Below are positions 16,335-23,819 of a stretch of 34,680 nucleotides of DNA, piece after piece. Source of the DNA: Campylobacterota bacterium (GTDB lineage Bacteria > Campylobacterota > Campylobacteria > Campylobacterales > QNZT01); assembly GCA_022600175.1 (NCBI GenBank), contig JAHZKW010000025.1:1-34680 (forward strand). The letters are read 5' to 3'. The notes beneath the pieces are model-generated. The model ran no database searches, was not told the origin of the DNA, and saw only the letters and a program-made list of their open reading frames with translations. How positions within the stretch are numbered: the stretch's first letter is position 1; each line of letters opens with the position of its first letter. The position numbers were made by a program, and so were the translations under genes.

Positions 16335-17113
16335 AATTTATACTAAAAATTTTTAAGGATTTTCCTGCCTTTTTATGGAGTGGATGGGGTGCAATTGCTT
16401 CTATTTTACTTTTTATTGGGGCATGGGATCTTGGAAATCAACTCTATGGTGACTTAGTACTGCCTTCGCCAACTCAGACCTTTGATACACTTTTTTTAAT
16501 GTTGAAAGATCCAGAAGTTTGGGAAGCGATTCAGATTACACTCTATCGTGCAGGTGTGGGGTTTGGAGTCTCTCTTTTATTGGGTACTTTTTTAGGTTTA
16601 CTTGCAGGATCATTTGCTACGGCTTCTATCATGAGCCGTCCAATTGTCACTATTTTAGTAGGGATGCCACCTATTGCATGGATCGTTTTAGCAATGATTT
16701 GGTTTGGTATGGGTGATTTGACGGTGATTTTTACTGTGGTTGTTGCCTCTTTCCCTATCGTTTTTGTTGGTGCCTTGCAAGGGGCTCGTACGTTAGAGGG
16801 GGACTTGACGGAGATGGCGAATAGTTTTAAACTCCCTTTTATGATGAAGGTATTTGATATCTATTTTCCGCATATCTTTTCTTATATATTTCCTGCTTGG
16901 GTTTCAGGACTTGGAATGGCATGGAAGATCGTAGTGATGGCAGAACTCCTTAGTACAAGTGATGGTATTGGTGCGAGTTTAGCTGTAGCTAGAAGTCAAC
17001 TTGATACACCTACTGCCTTAGCATTAGTTGTGATTATGATCGCTTCCTTGATGATTGTTGAGTATATTATATTAGAGCCTATTAAAAGAGAGGTTGAACT
17101 ATGGAGAGAATAA
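16331..17113 (+). CDS. ABC transporter permease, SsuC/TauC-like
   Basis: 260 residues, about six hydrophobic helices, starting with SGWGAIASILLFIGAWDL. The cytoplasmic EAA loop is visible as DLTEMANSFKLPFMMKVFDIYFPHI, with the usual acidic-A-x3-small-x9-P spacing for ATPase docking. This is the standard length for the SsuC/TauC/NrtB family. It overlaps the upstream binding-protein gene by 4 bases and the downstream ATPase gene by 13 bases, so translation is coupled throughout. Confidence 0.88.
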   Translation: MKFILKIFKDFPAFLWSGWGAIASILLFIGAWDLGNQLYGDLVLPSPTQTFDTLFLMLKDPEVWEAIQITLYRAGVGFGVSLLLGTFLGLLAGSFATASIMSRPIVTILVGMPPIAWIVLAMIWFGMGDLTVIFTVVVASFPIVFVGALQGARTLEGDLTEMANSFKLPFMMKVFDIYFPHIFSYIFPAWVSGLGMAWKIVVMAELLSTSDGIGASLAVARSQLDTPTALALVVIMIASLMIVEYIILEPIKREVELWRE

Positions 17114-17838
17114 GTGTTAAACAGGTTAATCATCACTTTGGTTTTACCGAGATCCTACGTGATATCAATTTTGATTTAAAACAGGGTGAAGTTGTTTCGA
17201 TTGTAGGACCAAGTGGCGGGGGAAAAACAACACTTCTTCATCTTGTTGCAGGGCTTTTAGATTTAGAAGAGGGGAAGATAGAAAATAGTTTTAAAAGTAG
17301 TGCATTTGCTTTTCAAGAAGCACGGTTGTTACCATGGAAAAATGTGATAGACAATATCATGTTAGGTCTTTTGGCTAGAGGAGATGATCGTGAACTTGCA
17401 CAACAAGAGGCTGAAAAAATAGCGTTAAAGTTTGGCTTAGAAGAGCGAGACTTTACCAAGTTTCCTAAAGATTTGAGTGGTGGTATGAAACAGCGTGTTT
17501 CATTTGCTAGAGCATTGGTTTTAAAACCAGCACTGCTTTTTTTAGATGAACCTTTTTCTGCACTTGATATTGGACTTAAAAAAGAGTTACAGACCATTTT
17601 AATTGAGATGGTAGATCAAAAAGAGATCTCCATTCTTTTTATTACACATGATTTGATGGAGGCGATCAGGCTTAGTGATAGGGTACTGCTTTTGGCTGCT
17701 GATCCAGGGCGTATTGTGAAGTCATTTGATTATGACTTATCTCAAGCTGATCGTGATGATAGTTATGTCTATGCCAAAAGTGCATCATTGCTCAGTGATC
17801 CTGAGATCATTAATACTTTTGAATTGGAGTTAAAGTAA
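17101..17838 (+). CDS. ABC transporter ATP-binding protein, SsuB/TauB-like
   Basis: 245 residues with Walker A GPSGGGKTT (about 38-46), Q-loop FQEARLLPWKNV (about 71), signature LSGGMKQRVSFARAL (about 124), Walker B LLFLDEPFSALD (about 147) and H-loop ITHD (about 181). The 'EARLLPW' Q-loop is typical of the nitrate/sulfonate/taurine subfamily. The gene lies inside the operon: its start overlaps the permease and its stop shares one base with the NnrS start (TAATG). Confidence 0.92.
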   Translation: MERISVKQVNHHFGFTEILRDINFDLKQGEVVSIVGPSGGGKTTLLHLVAGLLDLEEGKIENSFKSSAFAFQEARLLPWKNVIDNIMLGLLARGDDRELAQQEAEKIALKFGLEERDFTKFPKDLSGGMKQRVSFARALVLKPALLFLDEPFSALDIGLKKELQTILIEMVDQKEISILFITHDLMEAIRLSDRVLLLAADPGRIVKSFDYDLSQADRDDSYVYAKSASLLSDPEIINTFELELK

Positions 17839-19073
17839 TGCAAGAAGAGAAGTTAAATGCTACCAATCATTATCTATATTATCCTGATGATAAAGGGGTT
17901 CCTCAATTTTTAGCGTATGGATTTCGTCCTATCTTTTTGCTCTTAGCCCCTTACATGATCATCTCTATGGTGTTATGGGGACTTGTTTGGAGTGGGACGG
18001 TCACTATCCCTTTTATGTCTGATACCTTAAATTGGCATATGTATGAGATGCTATTTGGTCTTGCCACTGCAGGGATTATGGCATTTTTATTTACAGGTTT
18101 GCCTGAGCTTTATCCTGGATGGGTACCGCTGATTGGGTGGAGATTGTTTGGGATTGTACTTTGGTGGTTAGCAGGTCGTGTGACATTTTGGATGATAGAT
18201 ATTGTCGGGGTTGAAGTGGTTGCTTTTACTAATATCTCACTACTAGTTTGGATCATCTGGTTTGCCAAAGATGTTGTGTTAGATCCACTACAGCGTCATG
18301 CCTCTATCGCTTATACTGTAGTTGTGATTTTGGGGATAGAGATCTGGTATTTTGCTGCACAGCTTGGATATGCTAAGAGTGCTTCTATCGATATCCTTAA
18401 AATTGCGGTAGGTGCATTTGTAGTATTGACACTACTTGCACTTAGACGTGTCAATATGGAAGCTGTGAATGAAACGATGGAAGATCAAAATATTGATGAT
18501 ATATTTATCTCTCCGCCACCTAGGTATAACTTAGCCATATTTACAGTTACCCTCTATACTGTTGCAGAGTTTTTTTATCCAGACAATAGTATCACTGGAT
18601 GGATTGCACTGGCAAGTGCAGCCGCACTGTTAGGAATACTTAATGATTATATATTAAAAGATGAATCTATACTTGATCAACCTTATGTTTGGTATCTTGG
18701 TGTGATTGTTATTATGTTGGCTGTGGGGTATGGTTTAATAGGGTGGGATATTTTAACTCCTGATTTTTATGGGATTAACCACTTTAGGCATTTTATCACC
18801 AGTGGAGGGATTGCAATGGCTTATTTGGTGGTGATGATTATTATCTCTTATATCCATACGGGAAGACATTTACAATATACCATCTGGACACATTTGATGG
18901 TAGGATCTATGACTCTTGCTTCAATTCTTCGTGGGGTGATTGCTTTTTTTGAAGGGTATGCTTCTCTTTTGCATATACTTTCTGCATTTTTTTGGGTTGT
19001 ACCATTTGTCATCTATATCGGTCTATTTTTTAACTACTTGGTCAGTGCACGTGCGGATGGTGTAAAGGGATAA
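17838..19073 (+). CDS. NnrS family membrane protein
   Basis: 411 residues, almost entirely hydrophobic with about 12 helices. NnrS hallmarks are present: the N-terminal FLAYGFRPIFLLLAPY, the motif LNWHMYEMLFGLATAGIMAF with the conserved His, and a later HFRHFITSGGIAMAYLV. NnrS proteins are haem/copper-associated membrane proteins linked to nitric-oxide stress in denitrifying bacteria. Last gene of the transporter operon, overlapping the ATPase stop by one base. The pairing with a binding-protein ABC importer suggests the importer supplies something NnrS needs or senses, which is inference. Confidence 0.88.
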   Translation: MQEEKLNATNHYLYYPDDKGVPQFLAYGFRPIFLLLAPYMIISMVLWGLVWSGTVTIPFMSDTLNWHMYEMLFGLATAGIMAFLFTGLPELYPGWVPLIGWRLFGIVLWWLAGRVTFWMIDIVGVEVVAFTNISLLVWIIWFAKDVVLDPLQRHASIAYTVVVILGIEIWYFAAQLGYAKSASIDILKIAVGAFVVLTLLALRRVNMEAVNETMEDQNIDDIFISPPPRYNLAIFTVTLYTVAEFFYPDNSITGWIALASAAALLGILNDYILKDESILDQPYVWYLGVIVIMLAVGYGLIGWDILTPDFYGINHFRHFITSGGIAMAYLVVMIIISYIHTGRHLQYTIWTHLMVGSMTLASILRGVIAFFEGYASLLHILSAFFWVVPFVIYIGLFFNYLVSARADGVKG

Positions 19074-19136
19074 ACGTATTTATTGTATGATGGAGTGATA
19101 TAATTATAGACTATGGATTAGGAGATAGGAGGTCAA

Positions 19137-19544
19137 ATGAAAGTTGACATTATACTCAATGGTACAATATCTGAGAAAGAGGTAGTCTCACTCTATAAAG
19201 CCAATGCATGGTCATCTGCTAATAATCCTCAAGCTTTATTGGCTGGACTTCGAAACTCACATACCTTAGTAGTTGCACGAGCAAAAGGAAAGTTAGTAGG
19301 GATTGCCAATGCTATATCAGATGGACATTTGGTGGTTTACTACCCACATATGCTAGTAGATCCTACGCATCAAGGTAGAGGGATAGGGAGAGAGATGATG
19401 AAAGCAATGCAAAGCGTTTATCATTCTTTTCATCAGCAGATGTTGACTGCGGATAGTCAGGCAGTAGCATTTTATGAGGCAGTAGGTTTTCAACGTGCTG
19501 GAGAGACATCTTCTATGTGGATTTATGATGGAGATGAGCATTAA
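19137..19544 (+). CDS. GNAT-family N-acetyltransferase
   Basis: 135 residues, a typical compact GNAT. Visible are the beta4 strand and A-motif HMLVDPTHQGRGIGREMMKAM, where QGRGIG is the acetyl-CoA pyrophosphate loop, and the C-terminal B-motif ADSQAVAFYEAVGFQRAG. The start has a near-perfect SD (AGGAGG, 6 bases upstream), and a TATAAT at 19099-19104 may be its promoter. The substrate is not predictable. It precedes the alpha/beta hydrolase gene by 9 bases, probably in the same transcript. Confidence 0.88.
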   Translation: MKVDIILNGTISEKEVVSLYKANAWSSANNPQALLAGLRNSHTLVVARAKGKLVGIANAISDGHLVVYYPHMLVDPTHQGRGIGREMMKAMQSVYHSFHQQMLTADSQAVAFYEAVGFQRAGETSSMWIYDGDEH

Positions 19545-19553
19545 ATTAGCTGT

Positions 19554-20519
19554 ATGAAGATGAAAAAGTATATTGATGAAGCAAAGTTTTTAACAATTGG
19601 TGATGTTGATCAGTTTGTGTTGATTAGAGGTCAAGATATCAATAACCCATTACTTTTGATTTTACATGGTGGGACTACTGAAACGGCACATTTTGCAAAA
19701 TTTAATAGAGATTTAGAAAGTGAGTTTACAGTTGTTTATTGGGATCAACGTGGTGAAGGGAGATCAAAACATCAAGGTATTGATCTCTCCTCTTTAACAC
19801 TGCAAAGGTATCTTGAGGATATTCATATACTTACATGTTATTTAAAAGATAGATTTTGCCAACAAAAGATTTTTTTGTTAGCACACTCGATGGGAACGCT
19901 CTTTGGGATGAAAGTGATTGAAAAATATCCTAAAGATTATATTGCTTATATTGCGATCTCTCAAGTTGCTGATCCTATTAAGAGTGATAATTTCGGTTAT
20001 GATACACTACTTCAAACTGCAAAAGAGAGTAATCATCTTAAAGATGTTCAAAAAATAGATGCTCTCAAACGTATTACTGATAAAAATTTATCAACATTAG
20101 ACCTTATCAAGAGAACAAATGGTTTGATTGGTTTGAGTCTTAATTATGGAGGGCTTTATTATCAGAGTAGTTTTTTTAAACTTTTAAAGCTTGCACTTTT
20201 TCCTATTTTAACTTTCAAACCATATAGCTTCTATGATAAAGTAAAAGCACTTAAAAAAGATAGACAAAGAATAGCCCTTTATTATCAACATAATCTTATA
20301 GATACTATTTTTACAGTGGAAGTGCCTATATTTTTTATCCATGGGAGAGAGGATTTTATTATCAATTATGCACTTACCAAAGCGTATTATGAAAAGTTAG
20401 AGGCGCCTTATAAACGTTTTATAACGTTTGAGAAGTCTGCTCACTTTCCTCCATTTGAAGAGGTTGAAAGATTTAACAATATATTACTTGAGGTAAAACA
20501 GAGATATGTTGAGAGATAA
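19554..20519 (+). CDS. Alpha/beta-fold hydrolase, proline-iminopeptidase-like
   Basis: 321 residues. The oxyanion region is LILHGGTTE (about 34-42), then YWDQRGEGRS (about 62-71), nucleophile elbow AHSMG (about 114, serine), acid HGREDF (about 263) and base His in KSAHFPP (about 291). The triad order and the WDQRGEGRS motif fit the prolyl aminopeptidase/alpha-beta hydrolase superfamily. No signal peptide is seen, so cytoplasmic. The SD is weak; an in-frame ATG at 19560 is an alternative start. The 3' end overlaps the HAD gene by 14 bases, coupling the two. Confidence 0.85.
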   Translation: MKMKKYIDEAKFLTIGDVDQFVLIRGQDINNPLLLILHGGTTETAHFAKFNRDLESEFTVVYWDQRGEGRSKHQGIDLSSLTLQRYLEDIHILTCYLKDRFCQQKIFLLAHSMGTLFGMKVIEKYPKDYIAYIAISQVADPIKSDNFGYDTLLQTAKESNHLKDVQKIDALKRITDKNLSTLDLIKRTNGLIGLSLNYGGLYYQSSFFKLLKLALFPILTFKPYSFYDKVKALKKDRQRIALYYQHNLIDTIFTVEVPIFFIHGREDFIINYALTKAYYEKLEAPYKRFITFEKSAHFPPFEEVERFNNILLEVKQRYVER

Positions 20520-21225
20520 AAAAGCACTTTTACTTGATATGAACAGTACTTTCATGTTTGGTGAAGATAGGTTTAGTATAGATGAAGATTTTTCAATTTA
20601 TTATAAAGCACTTGGTGGCACATTGTCTGACAAAGAGATCAATGAAGTTATTCGTGTCATCTATGATTATTTAGGTGATTTATATCCAAAAGAGGTCTAT
20701 AGGGAAGACTTTCCTACATTAGAACAGGGTATTGAAAAATTTTTTAAAGATCGATTTACACAAGAGGAAGTAGAGAAGATTATAAAGACGTTTTCTTTTC
20801 ATGAGAGAGGACACATTCCACAAGCATATGTTGAAGCGTTATATACATTAAATCAATATTTTGTACTCTCTGTTGTTATCGATATTTGGGCACCTAAAGA
20901 GATGTGGATTGAAGAGTTTAAGTCATATGGGCTTGATCAACTTTTCATAGCATCATCATTCTCTTCAGAGTGTGGTATGGTGAAGCCATCACCTAAACCA
21001 TTTGAACAGGTTGTGAAGCAGCTAGGTTTACAAAGAGAAGCATGTGTGGTGATTGGTGATAGCATAAGAAGGGATCTTGGGGGTGCTACTCAAGCGGGTA
21101 TTGATTGTATTTTGGTTGGCGGACAAAAAGATAAAAAGGCGTTAGCATGTTTTGAAAGTTTGCTAACATTTAGAGATCAGGTTTTAAAAGAGTGTAAAAA
21201 AAGAGAAGGTTTAAAGTTCCCATGA
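20506..21225 (+). CDS. HAD-superfamily hydrolase with a variant DxN nucleophile motif
   Basis: 239 residues. HAD motif I appears as LLLDMNST, where the usual second Asp of DxDx[T/V] is Asn. Motif III lysine is in VKPSPKPFEQV and motif IV is VVIGDSIRRDLGGATQAG, so the family is clear. An alpha-helical cap lies between motifs I and II (subclass IA). Without the second acidic residue, phosphotransfer could be slow or the substrate class different. The start codon lies inside the hydrolase gene, so they are co-translated. Confidence 0.85.
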   Translation: MLRDKKALLLDMNSTFMFGEDRFSIDEDFSIYYKALGGTLSDKEINEVIRVIYDYLGDLYPKEVYREDFPTLEQGIEKFFKDRFTQEEVEKIIKTFSFHERGHIPQAYVEALYTLNQYFVLSVVIDIWAPKEMWIEEFKSYGLDQLFIASSFSSECGMVKPSPKPFEQVVKQLGLQREACVVIGDSIRRDLGGATQAGIDCILVGGQKDKKALACFESLLTFRDQVLKECKKREGLKFP

Positions 21226-21245
21226 AAGGGGTATTGTTCTTTAGA

Positions 21246-21332
21246 TGGTACCGAGGGCCGGACTCGAACCGGCACGAGCGTAAGCTCATCAGATTTTGAA
21301 TCTGACGTGTCTACCAGTTTCACCACCCCGGC
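21246..21332 (-). tRNA. tRNA-Leu(CAA)
   Basis: On the minus strand the sequence GCCGGGGTGGTGAAACTGG begins a class II tRNA. It has U8, a D-loop GG, an anticodon stem TCAGA/TCTGA with loop TTCAAAA (anticodon CAA, reading UUG), a short variable arm (GAGCTTACGCTC) and a T-arm GCCGG-TTCGAGT-CCGGC. The acceptor 3' strand CCTCGGT is followed by A73 and an encoded CCA. The long variable arm and A73 are leucine hallmarks. Acceptor pairing includes two G-U pairs. 87 nt including CCA. Confidence 0.95.
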
Positions 21333-21337
21333 AGTCA

Positions 21338-21367
21338 TTTAGAGTTTAATTTTCACCAAACTCTAAA
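21338..21367. terminator. Inverted repeat between HU gene and tRNA-Leu
   Basis: TTTAGAGTTT (21338-21347) and AAACTCTAAA (21358-21367) form a perfect 10-bp stem with a 10-base loop, 12 bases past the HU stop. No T-tract follows on the minus strand, so it could be a weak terminator or an RNA-processing site separating the HU mRNA from the tRNA. Confidence 0.45.
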
Positions 21368-21379
21368 TTATTATCATTA

Positions 21380-21658
21380 TTATGAATTAGCTACAGCTTC
21401 TTTAAGTTTTTTACCAACTTTAAATTTTACTGCTGTTGATGCAGGTACTTCTACAACTTTATCTGTACCTGGTACTCTTGCGCTTCTAGCAGCTCTTGGT
21501 GCTGTTGAAAAAGTTCCAAAACCGATAAAACTTACTGTTTTCTTAGCGACTAATGCGCCCTCAATTACTTCTAATGCTGCATCGATAGTTGCAGTTGTAT
21601 CTTTTTTAGATAGACCCGTTTTATCAGAAATTGCTTGAATTAATTCAGCTTTTTTCAT
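21380..21658 (-). CDS. hup: HU-family DNA-binding protein
   Basis: The ORF track starts at 21757, but the real start is the ATG at 21656-21658, giving MKKAELIQAISDKTGLSKKD, the standard HU N-terminus, with AAGG in the leader. 92 residues, normal length. The GFGTF signature (SFIGFGTFSTAPRAARSARVPG) precedes the DNA-clasping arm, and FKVGKKLKEAV closes the protein. Histone-like nucleoid protein that binds and bends DNA without strong sequence preference. Divergent from flgL. The 33 extra codons in the ORF track are upstream AT-rich leader. Confidence 0.95.
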   Translation of the reverse strand: MKKAELIQAISDKTGLSKKDTTATIDAALEVIEGALVAKKTVSFIGFGTFSTAPRAARSARVPGTDKVVEVPASTAVKFKVGKKLKEAVANS

Positions 21659-21799
21659 AAATTTAACCTTCCTTTTTTTGATTTCAGGGTACATACTACA
21701 ATTTTTTTTATTAAAAAAAGACAATCTGTTGTTAAAAAGGTGCATTTTTTTCGTCACGGGTCGATAATTCTCTTAGAAAAGTCAAAGCTGGAGTTTACA

Positions 21800-23722
21800 A
21801 TGAGAGTAACCAATCAATTTTTGTTTGACAATTTTAAAAATGACCATAATAGAGTGCTTAAAGAGATCAATAGACTCACTTCACAAGTAGGGAATGGTCA
21901 AAGAATTCAAAATAGTTATGAAGATAGTGCTGTATATACAGATATTCTTCGTTTAGAGTCCGAATCAAGTGAGCTTGAACAGATCAAAGAGAGATCAGTA
22001 CAAGGGAGATCATTTGCAGATGCAAGTGATAGTGCACTAAGTGAATTTAACCAGACCTTACGTGATTTTCAAACTAAGCTTATTGCAGCAAGTAATGACA
22101 CACTTAATCAAGATAACCTAGAGTCAATTGCAAATGAACTGGATGAGTTAAAAAAGCATATGATCTCTATATCAAATTCACAAATCAATGGGCAATATCT
22201 TTTTGCAGGCAGTGCTGTAGGTACAAAGCCCGTAGATGCCGATGGAAATTATCATGGTAATGGTGATGCAATGATGACGCTTGTAGGGCAAGGTGTCTCT
22301 GTACAACATAATGTTGATGGAGAGTCACTTTTTTTAGGTGAGGATTTAAGTACGCAAAAAAGAGTTGAAACCAATGTACGTTTAACAAATCAAATCTCTG
22401 ATGATGCACTAAATGAAAATAGTACAATTCAAGAGATGGTAGGTGATAATAGTGTCAATCCTGCAAATCCTAATACCTTCTTTTTTATCTCTGGTGTGCA
22501 AAGAGATGGTACTGCATTTAAAGATGTGGTAGAGATGCAACCTAATGCACAGATCAAAGACCTTTTAAATAATATTAGTACAAATTTTGGTGATGATGTA
22601 AAAGTTGAACTTACTGATAATGGTAATATTGCTGTTACTGATTTGAAAAGCGGATATAGTCAACTTTCATTGCAAATGGTAGGTGTACAAGGTATTGCTG
22701 ATCCTTTGGAGCGAAATTTAAATAGTGTCACAGGAGATAAGATTATACCCCTAACTAAAAGTGGGTTTGATAAAGTTAATTCTGCTATAGATGAGTCTTT
22801 GCAAATGGATCAATTTTATTTTGAGAAAAATGGTGGGATTTTAGAGGGAAATGTACCACTCATATCTGCTGGTGAGTTTGCTGATAATACAACAAAATTA
22901 TATGATGTTATGGGGATAGATCCCGCGTCTGCTCCAATGCCGACAAAACAGTTTAATATGGAGCTTACTGATATTCATGGTAATGCGCAAACACTCTCTT
23001 TGGATCTCTCAAATAACTCCAGTTTCACTATAGGGGCTACAACCTATAATGTAATGAGTGCTGATGGTAGTGTGACGAGTGAAGCAGATTTTACTGTAGG
23101 CCAATTAAACAATATTATTGCGATGGCTCTCTCAGATAAATTACCAAGTCCTAATTATAATGATGCCGTTAAAGATGCTAAAGCACTTGTAGATGTTTCT
23201 ATCAATGACAATGGAAATCTCAAGATTGTTGATAAATCAAATAATCTTAGCAATATTGAGTTTGCACTCTATGATAGTGCTGCCAATGATTTTTCAACTA
23301 CAAGTACACCTACACTATCATTTATGTCCAATAATGCAGTTACAACACAAAAGGCAGATATCAATTTTTTTGATGAAATTGATAATATTATAGAAGCTGT
23401 ACGAACTGGGGCAAAAACGTTGGATGCTGATGTAGGTGAAGCAAGAAGTATTGGTATTGACAATGCGATTGCTTCCTTGGAACAGATGAATACACACTTT
23501 AATAACGCACAAGCCAAAGTAGGTAGTAGATCAAAATCCTTAGAGTTAGCAGAGCAGAGAGCTGCCGCTTTAGAAGTGAATGTGATGCAAGTTAAAGCAC
23601 AAACGACAGAAGTAGATACTGCTGAGACTATTTTAAAACTAAATCAAATATCACTTAGCTATCAAGGTATGTTGCAGAGTATCTCTAAAGTTAATTCTTT
23701 GACACTTTTAAACTATATGTAA
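21800..23722 (+). CDS. flgL: Flagellar hook-associated protein 3 (hook-filament junction)
   Basis: 640 residues from ATG 21800 (SD GGAG, 6 bases upstream); the ORF-track start at 21740 adds 20 unrelated residues. The N-terminus MRVTNQFLFDNFKND and the C-terminus (EVDTAETILKLNQISLSYQGML) are the D0/D1 coiled-coil helices of FlgL, with SQINGQYLFAGSAVGTKP in D1. The central ~350 residues form the variable exposed domains, making it twice the length of E. coli FlgL, as is usual in Campylobacterota. It forms the junction between hook and filament. A CGATAA at 21762-21767 could be part of a sigma-28 promoter, but no matching -35 is clear. Confidence 0.9.
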   Translation: MRVTNQFLFDNFKNDHNRVLKEINRLTSQVGNGQRIQNSYEDSAVYTDILRLESESSELEQIKERSVQGRSFADASDSALSEFNQTLRDFQTKLIAASNDTLNQDNLESIANELDELKKHMISISNSQINGQYLFAGSAVGTKPVDADGNYHGNGDAMMTLVGQGVSVQHNVDGESLFLGEDLSTQKRVETNVRLTNQISDDALNENSTIQEMVGDNSVNPANPNTFFFISGVQRDGTAFKDVVEMQPNAQIKDLLNNISTNFGDDVKVELTDNGNIAVTDLKSGYSQLSLQMVGVQGIADPLERNLNSVTGDKIIPLTKSGFDKVNSAIDESLQMDQFYFEKNGGILEGNVPLISAGEFADNTTKLYDVMGIDPASAPMPTKQFNMELTDIHGNAQTLSLDLSNNSSFTIGATTYNVMSADGSVTSEADFTVGQLNNIIAMALSDKLPSPNYNDAVKDAKALVDVSINDNGNLKIVDKSNNLSNIEFALYDSAANDFSTTSTPTLSFMSNNAVTTQKADINFFDEIDNIIEAVRTGAKTLDADVGEARSIGIDNAIASLEQMNTHFNNAQAKVGSRSKSLELAEQRAAALEVNVMQVKAQTTEVDTAETILKLNQISLSYQGMLQSISKVNSLTLLNYM

Positions 23723-23731
23723 AATAGGACT

Positions 23732-23755
23732 CTATTAAAAAGAAATAGTTTTTTT
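23732..23755 (+). terminator. Possible intrinsic terminator after flgL
   Basis: CTATT (23732-23736) pairs with AATAG (23744-23748) and is followed by seven Ts. The 5-bp AT-rich stem is weak. A TATAAT immediately after (23758-23763) is a good -10 box for ftsK. Confidence 0.35.
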
Positions 23756-23819
23756 AGTATAATCTTTTAAAATTCATTCGTTTTAAGGAAAAACTATTTT
23801 AAGACTTTTCAAATATATT

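Noticed and set aside
21659-21757. N-terminal extension of HU in the ORF track
   Set aside because: HU proteins begin at MKKAELI; the extension is AT-rich leader and makes the protein too long.
21740-21799. N-terminal extension of FlgL in the ORF track (MHFFRHGSIILLEKSKLEFT)
   Set aside because: The SD GGAG and the conserved FlgL start MRVTNQ place initiation at 21800.
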